This document shows, in pieces, positions 9,526-19,116 of a DNA stretch of 64,000 nt. The stretch lies in contig NC_091143.1 in assembly GCF_041381155.1 (NCBI RefSeq), positions 23,587,695 to 23,651,694 on the forward strand, written 5' to 3'. The DNA comes from Argopecten irradians (Eukaryota; Mollusca; Bivalvia; Pectinida; Pectinidae). Below the pieces are notes generated by a model. That model was not told where the DNA came from, searched no databases, and worked only from the letters and a program-made list of their open reading frames with translations. Position 1 is the stretch's first letter. Each line of letters starts with the position of its first letter. The position numbers and the translations under genes were made by a program.

Positions 9526-12500
9526 TCATTTTGAAGGCAGTGCGATTGGTGAGCAGTTTGAAGCATTTCCCTTCGGTGGTTGTTTACATACGTTTTTATT
9601 TTTATCCTCCACGGCCCCTGTCGCTATCTTTTGGTCCTTACTGGGAGATTTGTTGTTCTTAGAGTCGAGTTTAGTGAAAGCCTGTGACCTTTGATCCGGT
9701 TTGGGTGACGGCTGGTTCTTCTGGTCGTGTTTATAGGACATTTTGTCGTCCTGTTTGTTCGACTTTGTGTCATTTTTGTTCTCCTTTAGGTCACCTTTTT
9801 GTGTGCTCTGTTGTCCTTTGTCGTTCTGTTGCCCTTTCTGCTGTCCTTTGTCGTTATATTGTCCTTTGTCGTTATTTTGTCCTTTGTCATTTTGGTGACC
9901 TTTGTCGTCCGGTTTCGGAGGCTGTTGTCCTGTCTTTGACACCTCTGGTTTGTTATCCTGAGTATATAACACATTATTTAATGACAGATTTGGTTGTATG
10001 TCAATGACTACACTATTGAGTGGCATGAATGAAAGAAAATAAAGCCAAAAAATATTACAAAGATGTAATATACAGTATCTACCATATTTCATGCCCAACT
10101 CGATTTGACTTTTACTTCAATTACTCACATTATCTCGATTTATATCTTCCGCAGTCTACCTCCCTTCTGAGAAAAACACAAACGGAGTTGGCCTATACGA
10201 TTAGCTTGAAACTAAAAAGGATACATGCTCTGTTATATCCTTACCTTTTCTTTGAGTTGGTACATTTCCTCGCCCATTTTTTCGGCCTCCAATTCGCCCT
10301 CACTTTCCCCCTCATCAGATTCTATACTGATGTCGCTCATACTGCTGTCTGTCGGCTGGAAAATAGCAGTGTAGTCTTAGTAATTCAAGTTTGCTTCTAA
10401 CAAGCCTTCCCATTGGCTTAAAATGTTATAACATACAAAATGACGTCGACGTGTGTTATGTGGCCTCTGATTGACGGATACAACAGCGAATTGATTTCAT
10501 AACAAAAAAGACCGCAAGGAAAGCTGGATTTTCATATGACAGATTGAATTAAAATGATTTACTTCTTTGTTTTTTTCTTAGAGAGTTAATCACAAAAATC
10601 AGTAAAATATATAGTTAATTCTAAAATGACCAATAAGATGTTTTATAACATTGCACAATGTCAGTCTCAAATCAATTGCAAAAGAAGTTGATATAAAACA
10701 ATTCCGTCTTTGCATATTACAGAGTTAGCTCCCTTGCGGGTAGGTATCGATTGTTACGTCATTATTTTGTGAACGCAATTCACGTCGTTTTCTCCGAAAT
10801 GTATGACGTTACGCTCCCAAACACATGACGTCACAATCAATACCTACCCGCAATGGCAGATAACTCTGTAATATGCAAATAATTAATTTTCTCTTTGTTA
10901 CTGGCTTTCTGATTGGTCTATTCATTTTTTTCATTCCACGATGAAAAAAAATCCGAGAATGGCGCGGAATTCCCAACGTTATCATGACGTCACAATAGAA
11001 ACATTGACGTTGCGTATTGATTTGGAAAAAATAATCCCTTGGAAAAAATCAATGGAATCGTACGTGTAAATGTATTTCATTTTATAAAGTAGCCTGGGAC
11101 ATTAATTATAAGTATTGAAGTCACTATTTTTCAATTTCATCGGGGTATGAAATAAATTTTGTTTGCAAACTTTTGTGAGAATCCGATGAAATTAAAAAAT
11201 AGTGACTTCAATGCTTAAATACAGAATTGCGGTATAAGGATTGTTATTTATTATTAACTTCATTCAATCTGCCTTGGAATACATGTACATGGTGAGTGAA
11301 TTAGAGCCATGATAGGAGAAAGGACATTTGAGGGACATGGTATCTATCAGTGGATGTGTGGACTATACCTCGTAGTCTGGATCCTCCTCCGACTCGTAAT
11401 CGTCTAGGTCCATGTACATCAAGTCCTCGTCTGTCGACTCTGACCCGTCAGACATATCGTCATGTTTCCTCTTCTTCTCGGATTCGTCACCATCCACCAC
11501 GGGGTCAAGGTTCAAACCTCCTGGAAATTAGCACGGAATGTGTTTAAAAAGACATGCTCACATAAATTGTGACGCCGCTGCCTATTTACAGTGTGCTGTT
11601 GGTCATATCCCCTCGTGTCTTTGAACAGAACATGAAACGCTCCATATTTGTTCAAATACTAATAATTAATTTTCTCTTTGTTACTGGCTTTCTGGAGTGT
11701 TTAAGGACGTGATTGGCCTATTCATTCATTTTTTTCATTCCACGATGGAAAAAATTAATCGAGGATTGGCGCGGAAATACCCTGTGTGAAAGGACGTTAA
11801 TGAAATCGTGTGACGTCACACAATAGAAAACATTGACGTTGCGTATTGTGTTTTGGAAAAAATAATCCCCTGGAAAAAATAAATGGAATCTGTACAAGTA
11901 TAGTGTAAACGTATTTCATTTTATAACTGATGCCTGGAAAAGTTTAATTGTGTTATAAGCATTGAGGGAAGTCACAATTTTTTAGTGTGACAGTCTTCAT
12001 GTGGGTATGTTTTTAGTGTGAACTATGAGCATATGTTTATAAATTATATTTTGTTTGCAAACTTTGATGTGAGAATACATTATAATATTATATGGTTTGC
12101 TCTACGCATATTATAGTGGACAATATAATTATTTCTATTTGAAAGAGGAAAACAGCTGTTGCTATGGAATAAATTAGTGTTGATAGTTTGCTAAAATTTC
12201 AACAATCAATTTTCTTTCAATAGCACCGAAACAAATACCAACATTAAAGATGAAAAATTTTTCTATAAGTGTAAAAATGACCTTATTTCAGTGACTTACC
12301 AATGTCACTTTAACTTCATGAACAGTATATAAATCTGACTTTCCATAAATCAAAAGTATACATTTTTCGCTGTCAGGGATGGGGGTACCTTTACTTGTTC
12401 TAGAAGAACGATGCTTGAATTTATCATTATCGATACCCTTTGTTGCCATGGCAACCAAAATTTCCAAATTTCTTAAATTTTGTCGGTTATACAAGCAAAC

Positions 12501-15500
12501 GCGAATTTAACATAGCAATAATGTTTAGGATAATTTAGTTTAAATCTTATTTTAATTAAGTACATAAGTATCAATATATTATAAAGTAAAGATTCAGAAA
12601 AAGTATAAAAAAATATATTAATCTGCCTCCTTTTTATTATTGGTAGATATCAATATAACACCAAATAGAGAACTAGCTAAGTTTTACATGTATGTCGGGA
12701 TATTATCAGTGTACATTATATTAAAACCCAGCTAGTAAAGTTTCCTTTGTTGTATATGACCATTATATTACATAATGGACACCTAGGAGTCCATTATGTA
12801 ACTCACTGTCCATTATTATAGGGCCCCTGTCCATTATTCCCCAAAATAATGGACAGTCTATTTTGAACAAAGGAAAAAAAACGCTGCTGTATGGAAAACT
12901 AAACATGTTTATTTGACTATCCAAAATTTTACATTTAAGTTCACTCCTCCATCGAAATTATTACTTCCCCTTCCTAGCTGTTACTGTTCTGAAAAGAAAA
13001 AAAAACATAATTAGATTCTTGCATTATTATTTGTTACATCTTTTTAAAACTTGTAATTGACGAGGAATAGGAACTCTAGATTCTTGACTGAGGTGGGATA
13101 ATATGCAGTCTTTTAGATCAGATATCTCACAACCCTTATAACATATAATCTGATGATTATGGTTAAACATAATATACTTAAGAGCGAAACCTGTCTAATC
13201 TGACACCTGCTTTCCCTATCCTATCTGTAACTGTTCCGTATTCAACAATAGCAACAATAGTATACAACAGTATCTGACTTTCCTACACCCTGATAATCTG
13301 ACCAAACACCCACGTGGTGTCGGATTAGACAGGTTTCATTGTATTCCAGTGCAATGCTATCATAGCAATCAGATATGGGTTTTTTTATCATATCTATAAC
13401 ATGCGTATGGTAGATTTTTTTTAGGAAAAACAGTTATGTGTTTAAATTGTAGCGAAAACTCACCTTGCTTGTATGTATTTGATGTAAAGTTAGACAATGC
13501 ACCTGTCCTTGTGCGAATAAATAGGTCACTTCAAACAGGCAAACAATCTGAATCACAGCTGCGTACATCCCTACATGTAAAATGATGGCCGAGTAAGGAA
13601 AATATCACTATCCGACATGTTCAAAAACACTGTTGTACCTCCAAAGGTGTAAAACTAAATGACTGTGCATGCATCTCAACATTGTTAGTCCATTATTTGT
13701 CACAGGTGAGTGAACACCTGTGCAATTCCTGAAATGGGATGTCCCATTTCTCAAACAGGGTACGCAAGGTAGTGAGTAGTGGTATGATGGGTTTTAAGTA
13801 GGATAAATTCCTCAAACTGTCCATTATTAGAGAGAATGGATTGTACCTCGCCCGCTATCCATTCTCTCTAATAATGGACAGGTTTTCGGAAATTATCCAT
13901 TACTTAAAACGTCTGTAACATGCATTGCATGTAGTGTTTGGGGCCGCGGTGGCAGAATATTGGTTGGTGGGTTTTTTTCTCCTCTGAGTACTCTCTTTCC
14001 TCCATGACCGTTAAAGATACTCCACCGCTGACAAATGGTATTTTTTCACTATCAAAAACAGGAGTAGACGATTTTGTATTTTTCTTCAGTTTCAAAAGTT
14101 ACTTACTTTACACCATTACCACCACTGAAAAGTTTGAGCTTCTTATTTTACTTCATGTTAAAAATATGAAAAAATAATTAAATGCATCCTGAAAAAAATC
14201 CGTAGCACTATATCTTATATGGAATGAAGTAATGATTGTGCATGCAACAAAGACAAATTAAATTAGTGTATGTTATTTTTGTGTTAATTAGGCATATATA
14301 CATGTATACATGATCAAACACCAATTATTGTTCAAATGATGAATATCATTTATGCTCTGTCGGCGGTTGAGCATCTTTAATAGTATGGTAAACTAACAAA
14401 ACCAATATCGTTACAATACATTGGCCATTTTAAAGTAAGAATGTAAAGTAAAAATTTGTACTGTTAACCACTCACGATGTTTGCTACATTTGATGAAGTC
14501 ACGGATGTCGCTCTGTTTTTTAGCAGATGTATCATCCAGACCCAGTACACGGCATGTTACCCTCTTAAGGTTCCCTAGCAGTGACGACTGGATCCGCTTT
14601 TTTGGGGAAACCTATAGTAAATAGTGATACATAGATACAAATGTACATTTCCTGTATACAGATAATGAATAGCTAATTATTACAGTAAACCACAATTCAC
14701 ATTTTTCTGTTCACATTTAGCATATATAACTGCCAATCAGTTTATTAAATACACACAATAAGCCTAGCTCAAAAATACGTACCTTTCGCCTCGATTCGAT
14801 CTCCATCTTTTTCTCTGGAGACATTTCTGTAGGTTTTCCTTTCCGCGCAGATTTCCGACTAGGCGCCGACTTTTTAGCGCCAGGTATAGAGTCGTGAACT
14901 TTCCGCAGGAATTCTACCTATAGTGAGAACATAAAGCATAATATTCTCGCAAGGCTCATGGAATATCTTTAACAAGGCTTTTATCATTTTCTTAAAAGCA
15001 TTATTTTTGTCACAAATTTATACTTATTTTTTCAAAATGATGTACTTCACATTTCCTGTCCAAAACGGTTAAACGGATTATATTACCATTAATTCCAGTG
15101 GGAACAGCAAGACTTCCATGAAATACATCTGAAGTTTGGACGCTGAACCTTCGTCAGCAAGGGCTTCCTGTTAAAACAAGACATTTGACATTACACTGTA
15201 TTAAGATAGTTGTCGGCATGACCTCAATTATCATTAGTTAACCCAAAGTTGTTTTTTTTAACGAAAATTGTTCTCAAGGCATTTTGCAGCAATACCTATG
15301 TCTGGTTCCGGATAAAAATGAATAGTATTCAGTACTGGGCCAAAAGAATCTTTGTCTAGACCTATCAATTTGCCTTGTGATCAGACAACCAAAGCAATTT
15401 TCTGTTCATTGAGTGTGCTTACCATTTTGTTTGATGTTATCTTACCATTTTGTGTTTGATCATGTGACCTTTGCATTTTGTGTTTGATCATGTGACCTTA

Positions 15501-18500
15501 CCATTTTGAGTGGGATCATGTAACCTTACCATTTTCTGCTTGATCACGTGACCTTGCCATTTTCTATTTATCATGCTACGTTGCCATTTTCTGACTGATC
15601 ATGTGACCTTACCATTCTGTGTTTGATCATGTGACCTTACCATTTTGTTTGATGCGGTCTTACATTTTTGTGTTTGGTCATGTGACCTTACCATTTTGTG
15701 TTTGATCATGTGACCTTACCATTTTGTGTGTGATCATGTGACCTTACCATTTTGTGTTTGATCATGTCTGCCCCACTCAATTCTGTCTGTTGCTCTTTAC
15801 TAGAAACCATCGTCACTTTCTTTCCGTCTTCTGTCTGACAAGTCTTCTCCGATTTCCGTCCGTCCTTCTCGTCTGGTTTCCTTGGTGACTTATGTCCATG
15901 CGGTTGCAGTCCGACAAGCAGATTCTCCGACATATTTACGGCAGACTTCAGTCCGTAAGTGAACAGTCTGCCAATACGACTGTCAAACACCGAGGCAGCC
16001 CCTTTCTTCATCTTCTTCATAGTCTTTCGCCTGGTCTTGGTAACTAACTGTAAACACATATAGATACTACCAAAGATCATGGGAATGGCTACCGATGATG
16101 CTAGTAAAGATATTGTACATTTAACTACATTATCTTGCAAATAACGATTCTCTGTAAGAGGCAAAGGACTTGGTACGGATTTCCAATGAACGGTTGTCAA
16201 TATACAATCAATGTGTATATGTAATGCATGTATATATTGACCGTTGGTTTGAAATCCATGCCAAGTCCCTGTGGTAATAACTTCGGTAACAGGAGAGGAT
16301 GAAATGTAGCAACCAGACTGGGACTCGAACCCGAGACCTCCGAACCCCTACCGATTAATTATAGGCTGCCTGGTCAATAATCGACCCAGACCAACCGGCT
16401 ACAACTTGAACATAATGAATGAATGCTATCAATTTTTTACCTTTTTAGGAGCTTTCTCCAGTATCGGGAATTTAACTACCAGTCTCTCTACCCCTTCTCC
16501 AGCATACTGGTCCAACGTGGAACCTACATCGAAACATCAAAATGACACATGTCTAATACAAATATTTTGATCAAGAATGTCGCACGAATTACCACTTATC
16601 CACGGTAAGATTACATACAAAACCGACTTTAAATGATTACAATTTGGCAAAAATCTCAAATTCACCCGATTGGAGCTTACGTTGTAACAGATGTCTATGA
16701 GAAATTGTATCACATACTGAAGGTATTTCCATGTGATTACCTTGCCCGGGTTTTTTTTCATTTCGTATAAATAATGAGTAGTTCGGGACAGCATGAAACG
16801 ATATCGTTGTTTGAAGCTTTAGTGTTGAAACAATTCTTTTTGTGACCATGTCAATGATGCTTTTTAATTCAAACTGAAAGGCGCCAGTGAACTAGCAAGG
16901 AAGAGACTTTGACAAGCGGCCCCCGATTTTCATTTAATCCTGACTTTTATCTCCGTTTCTTTAATTGATCTATTTGTGATAGCCCAAAACTCTTCTGGAA
17001 CTATGTCAGATCAAAAACTAAGACAAAATCTACCATCACCAGAGTCAATTATCCAAATGGAGACCTAACAAAAACAGATAAAGAAACAGCCGAAGTTATG
17101 AACGATTTTTTTGTCAGTGTATTTGTGGAAGACGGGAATACCAATTTACCCCCGTTACCCAGGAGGAATATAACGAGTCCACTGATAGATTTTGAAATCA
17201 CGGAGGAAATAGTACTAAAGGCACTATCTAAGCAAAAACCAAATAAATCACCTGGTCCGGACGGAATTCACCCGAAACTTCTACTAGAAACAAAGGACAA
17301 CATAGTAAAGCCTTTAACCTCACTTTTCAAAAAATCAATTGAAGAAAGTGTAGTGCCAAAACAATGGACCACAGCAAATGTTTGCCCAATACACAAGAAA
17401 GGATCAACAAAGGACCCAAATAACTATCGTCCTATTAGTCTGTCATCTGTACCCTGTAAAATCTTGCAGAGGATAATACGTGACAATATCATGGACCACC
17501 TAAAGATCAACAATTTACTGTCACCAGAACAACATGGATTTACGCCAGGCAAGTCTTGCACGACACAGCTCCTGGAGGTATTAGAACACTGGACACAGGC
17601 CCTTGACAACAACAACAACGTCGATGTTATTTATTTGGATTTTAGTAAAGCCTTTGACAAAGTGTCCCATAGACTCCTCATCATATACAAATTAAAATCC
17701 TATGGAATTGGAGGCAAAATCCTGTCATGGATTCAACAATTTCTGTCAGGACTACAACAAAAGGTTATTATAAATGGGAACAAGCTCCAAAACCAAAAAA
17801 GTAAAAAGCGGTGTACCTCAAGGAAGTGTACTCGGGCCCATACTATTTCTAATTTATGTCAATGACATCCCAGAGATAGTGAATTGTGTTACCAAACTAT
17901 TCGCGGATGATACCAAATTGTATTCAAAAATCAACACATTACAGGACTGTGAAGAGCTACAGACAAATATTGACAGGATCTCCGATTGGACTGACCTCTG
18001 GTTAATGAAACTAAATAAAGAAAAATGCAAGCATATGGAAATTGGGAATATCCCCATTAACAGACAATACACCATAAAGGACGGCGACAGCAGAATACGA
18101 CTTGGGAAAACCAACAGTGAAAAAGATCTGGGAGTCACAATAGATAATACCCTGAAGTTTACAAATCAAGTGAATAAAGCTTCAACAAAGGGAAACCAAA
18201 TCATGGGTATCATTTTTAGAACTTTCACTTATCTAGACAACCAAACTTTTAAAACACTGTATAAGACTCTGGTTAGACCTTATTTGGAATACTGTTCTGT
18301 CGTTTGGTCTCCCTGGATTAAAAAAGATATAAAAACCATCGAAAACGTCCAACGAAGAGGCACAAAAAGACTAGTAAACCTCAAAGATCTCTCCTATCCG
18401 GACCGACTGAAGACCCTGGGTATCCCAACACTGGAATATAGAAGACTGAGGGCCGATATGGTGGAGACCTTCAAAATTATCAACAAAATCGATATTGTTA

Positions 18501-19107
18501 CTAGTGAGAACATGTGTACTGCAATGAGACACACAGGTACAAGAGGTCATAATAAAAAACTCTACAAGAAGTTTTCACCATCAACCTAGGAAAGACATTA
18601 TATTATACTTAAACCTAGGACATGCTATTAAGGATTTAAGCAATCTTTTTAATATTTTACCATTATTGTAAATATCACTATACATCTTTACAAGCCGCTT
18701 GTGGCTTTCCAATGATGTTGGACTGATGAGAAACTGATGAGAAACTGCTGATCCAAAATAGCAATTGCGACAAGTACTCTACCGTGCCTTATTTTAAACA
18801 TTTTTATAATTTGATAAATTTATATCAGATTTCTTTTATGCGTGATCGTATAAAAGATGAATCCGTTGTCTCTTTTTTTTGTCTACCGATCCTACCCGAC
18901 TTACCCGCCCAGGAGTTTTTTCGTTATGTTACCAACGAACGTGCACATGCCCGTCTCAACGTAAGTCAGTCCATACTCGAAAATCCTGTTGGACGCTTTG
19001 ATGGCCTCGTAGTAACCTAGAATGGCCTGACAGGCGGGGACAGTGCTGAGCTTTTTGATGAAATGAGACTCAATGGATGGGGAGGGACGTTCCTCGGGCG
19101 ACTCCAT
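9526..19107 (-). CDS. Perilipin-like lipid-droplet protein with long C-terminal extension
   Basis: Perilipins coat lipid droplets and control lipase access. Nine exons were read: 18905-19107 (ATG at 19107), 16441-16523, 15748-16047, 15087-15167, 14783-14917, 14476-14611, 11369-11520, 10245-10355, 9526-9957. Phases agree from the second exon to the stop. Exons 1 and 2 do not join in phase, so a small exon (length 3n+2) is probably missing between them. Exon 1 (LSTVPACQAILGYYEAIKAS) matches the PAT-type N-terminus, exon 2 (GVERLVVKFPILEKAP) the conserved 'GxxxLExKxPIL' block, and exon 3 (SRIGRLFTYGLKSAVNMSEN) the vertebrate 'SRMMQLVSSGVENALTKSE' block. Exons 4-5 (FPLELMVEFLRKVH) resemble the perilipin helical region. 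Exons 6-9 are basic, then acidic, then a Lys/Gln/Asp low-complexity tail with NDKGQ repeats. About 545 residues plus the missing exon. The family call rests on recalled motifs; the long tail is not typical. Confidence 0.72.
10710..10879. mobile_element. Short palindromic MITE (TTTGCATATTACAGAG ends), copy 1
   Basis: The ends are long imperfect inverted repeats: TTTGCATATTACAGAGTTAG at the left and AACTCTGTAATATGCAAA at the right, with matching inner blocks GGGTAGGTAT and ATACCTACCC. It contains a CRE-type palindrome TGACGTCA. A second copy is at 62839-62960. It lies in an intron of the perilipin-like gene. Confidence 0.75.
10880..11225 (+). mobile_element. CRE-bearing dispersed repeat with terminal foldback, copy 1
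   Basis: Abuts the preceding MITE. It shares AATTAATTTTCTCTTTG, CATTCCACGATG, TGACGTTGCGTATTG and TTTGTTTGCAAAC with copies at 11660-12075 and, inverted, at 37150-37530. Its 3' end is a foldback: ATTGAAGTCACTATTTTT and AAAAATAGTGACTTCAAT are inverted about 70 bases apart. It carries TGACGTCA. It is non-coding and probably a non-autonomous DNA element. Confidence 0.65.
11660..12075 (+). mobile_element. CRE-bearing dispersed repeat, copy 2
   Basis: Homologous along its length to 10880-11225 in the same orientation, but with several short GTG/GTGT-type additions relative to copy 1. The two copies bracket the coding exon 11369-11520 of the perilipin-like gene. Confidence 0.6.
12300..12449 (-). 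CDS. Orphan coding exon in a perilipin-like gene intron
   Basis: Fifty codons open from an ATG at 12449 in good initiation context (GCCATGG), ending at a consensus donor GTAAGT in phase 0. It starts MATKGIDNDKFKH and contains KGTPIPDSEKCILLIYGKSD. The composition looks coding, but I do not recognise the family. It sits between exons 6 and 7 of the perilipin-like gene on the same strand. Splicing into exon 7 would reach a stop at once, whereas exon 8 is phase-compatible. It could be an alternative first exon, the first exon of a nested gene, or a gene fragment. Confidence 0.35.
12769..13881. mobile_element. Foldback-type element with GTCCATTATT subterminal repeats
   Basis: The left end is a palindrome centred on CACCTAGGAG (12769-12800), followed by inverted CTGTCCATTATT / AATAATGGACAG near 12827-12856. 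The right end has a 24-bp inverted pair, CTGTCCATTATTAGAGAGAA at 13817 and its complement at 13858-13881. The motif GTCCATTATT recurs in both ends in both orientations, as in non-autonomous elements with repeated transposase-binding sites. The exact limits are uncertain. It contains another MITE (13186-13338) and no ORF. Confidence 0.45.
13186..13338. mobile_element. MITE with AAACCTGTCTAATC terminal inverted repeats
   Basis: About 150 bp bounded by GAAACCTGTCTAATCTGACA and its inverse TGTCGGATTAGACAGGTTT, with one mismatch in about 20. Non-coding, and apparently nested in the surrounding foldback element. Confidence 0.65.
14011..14380 (+). mobile_element. MITE with TTAA-flanked terminal inverted repeats, copy B (best preserved)
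   Basis: 370 bp running from TTAA followed by AGATACTCCACCGCTGACA to TGTCGGCGGTTGAGCATCT followed by TTAA. The ~19-bp ends are inverted and both are bounded by TTAA, the target preference of piggyBac-type transposases. Copies A (1265-1690) and C (55846-56214, inverted) share the interior and similar length. It has no ORF, so it needs a transposase from elsewhere. Confidence 0.75.
15421..15775 (-). repeat. Minisatellite of about 13 units spanning a splice donor
   Basis: Tandem array of a roughly 28-bp unit. On the minus strand each unit reads about CACAAAATGGTAAGGTCACA plus TGATCA; a few units are shortened to about 23 bp. The last coding bases and the GTAAGG donor of perilipin-like exon 3 (exon end 15748) are themselves one unit. 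The array therefore repeats the exon/intron junction many times into the intron. Confidence 0.85.
16230..16405 (-). mobile_element. tRNA-derived SINE, minus orientation
   Basis: On the minus strand, GGTTGGTCTGGG is followed about 55 bases later by GGGTTCGAGTCCCAG, a good RNA polymerase III B box of the TpsiC-arm type. A unique tail runs to about 16230. The A-box part is weak, so this is a SINE or tRNA pseudogene rather than a tRNA gene; no cloverleaf can be drawn. It lies in an intron of the perilipin-like gene. Confidence 0.55.
16965..18740 (+). mobile_element. 5'-truncated CR1/Jockey-like LINE, reverse transcriptase part
   Basis: LINE ORF2 fragment inside the first recognised intron of the perilipin-like gene, opposite to that gene. 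Translation starts about LFWNYVRSKT and includes PGPDGIHP, NNYRPISLSS, motif A DFSKAFDKVSH, motif B SGVPQGSVLGP and motif C FADD, then the thumb/C-terminal part LRPYLEYCS-like VRPYLEYCSVVWSP. The frame shifts once near 17.8 kb, between motifs A and B: open segments are 17098-17865 and 17774-18589. The endonuclease is absent, and the C-terminus is cut short by an internal loss near 18590. The tail holds a duplicated ACTGATGAGAA. Confidence 0.9.
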
Positions 19108-19116
19108 GGCTATGAC

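Noticed and set aside
9684-10007. Plus-strand ORF rich in Cys, Val and Leu
   Set aside because: Antisense shadow of the Lys/Gln/Asp repeat exon of the perilipin-like gene.
16230-16405. Functional tRNA gene
   Set aside because: It has a good B box but no A box or foldable cloverleaf; better explained as a tRNA-derived SINE.
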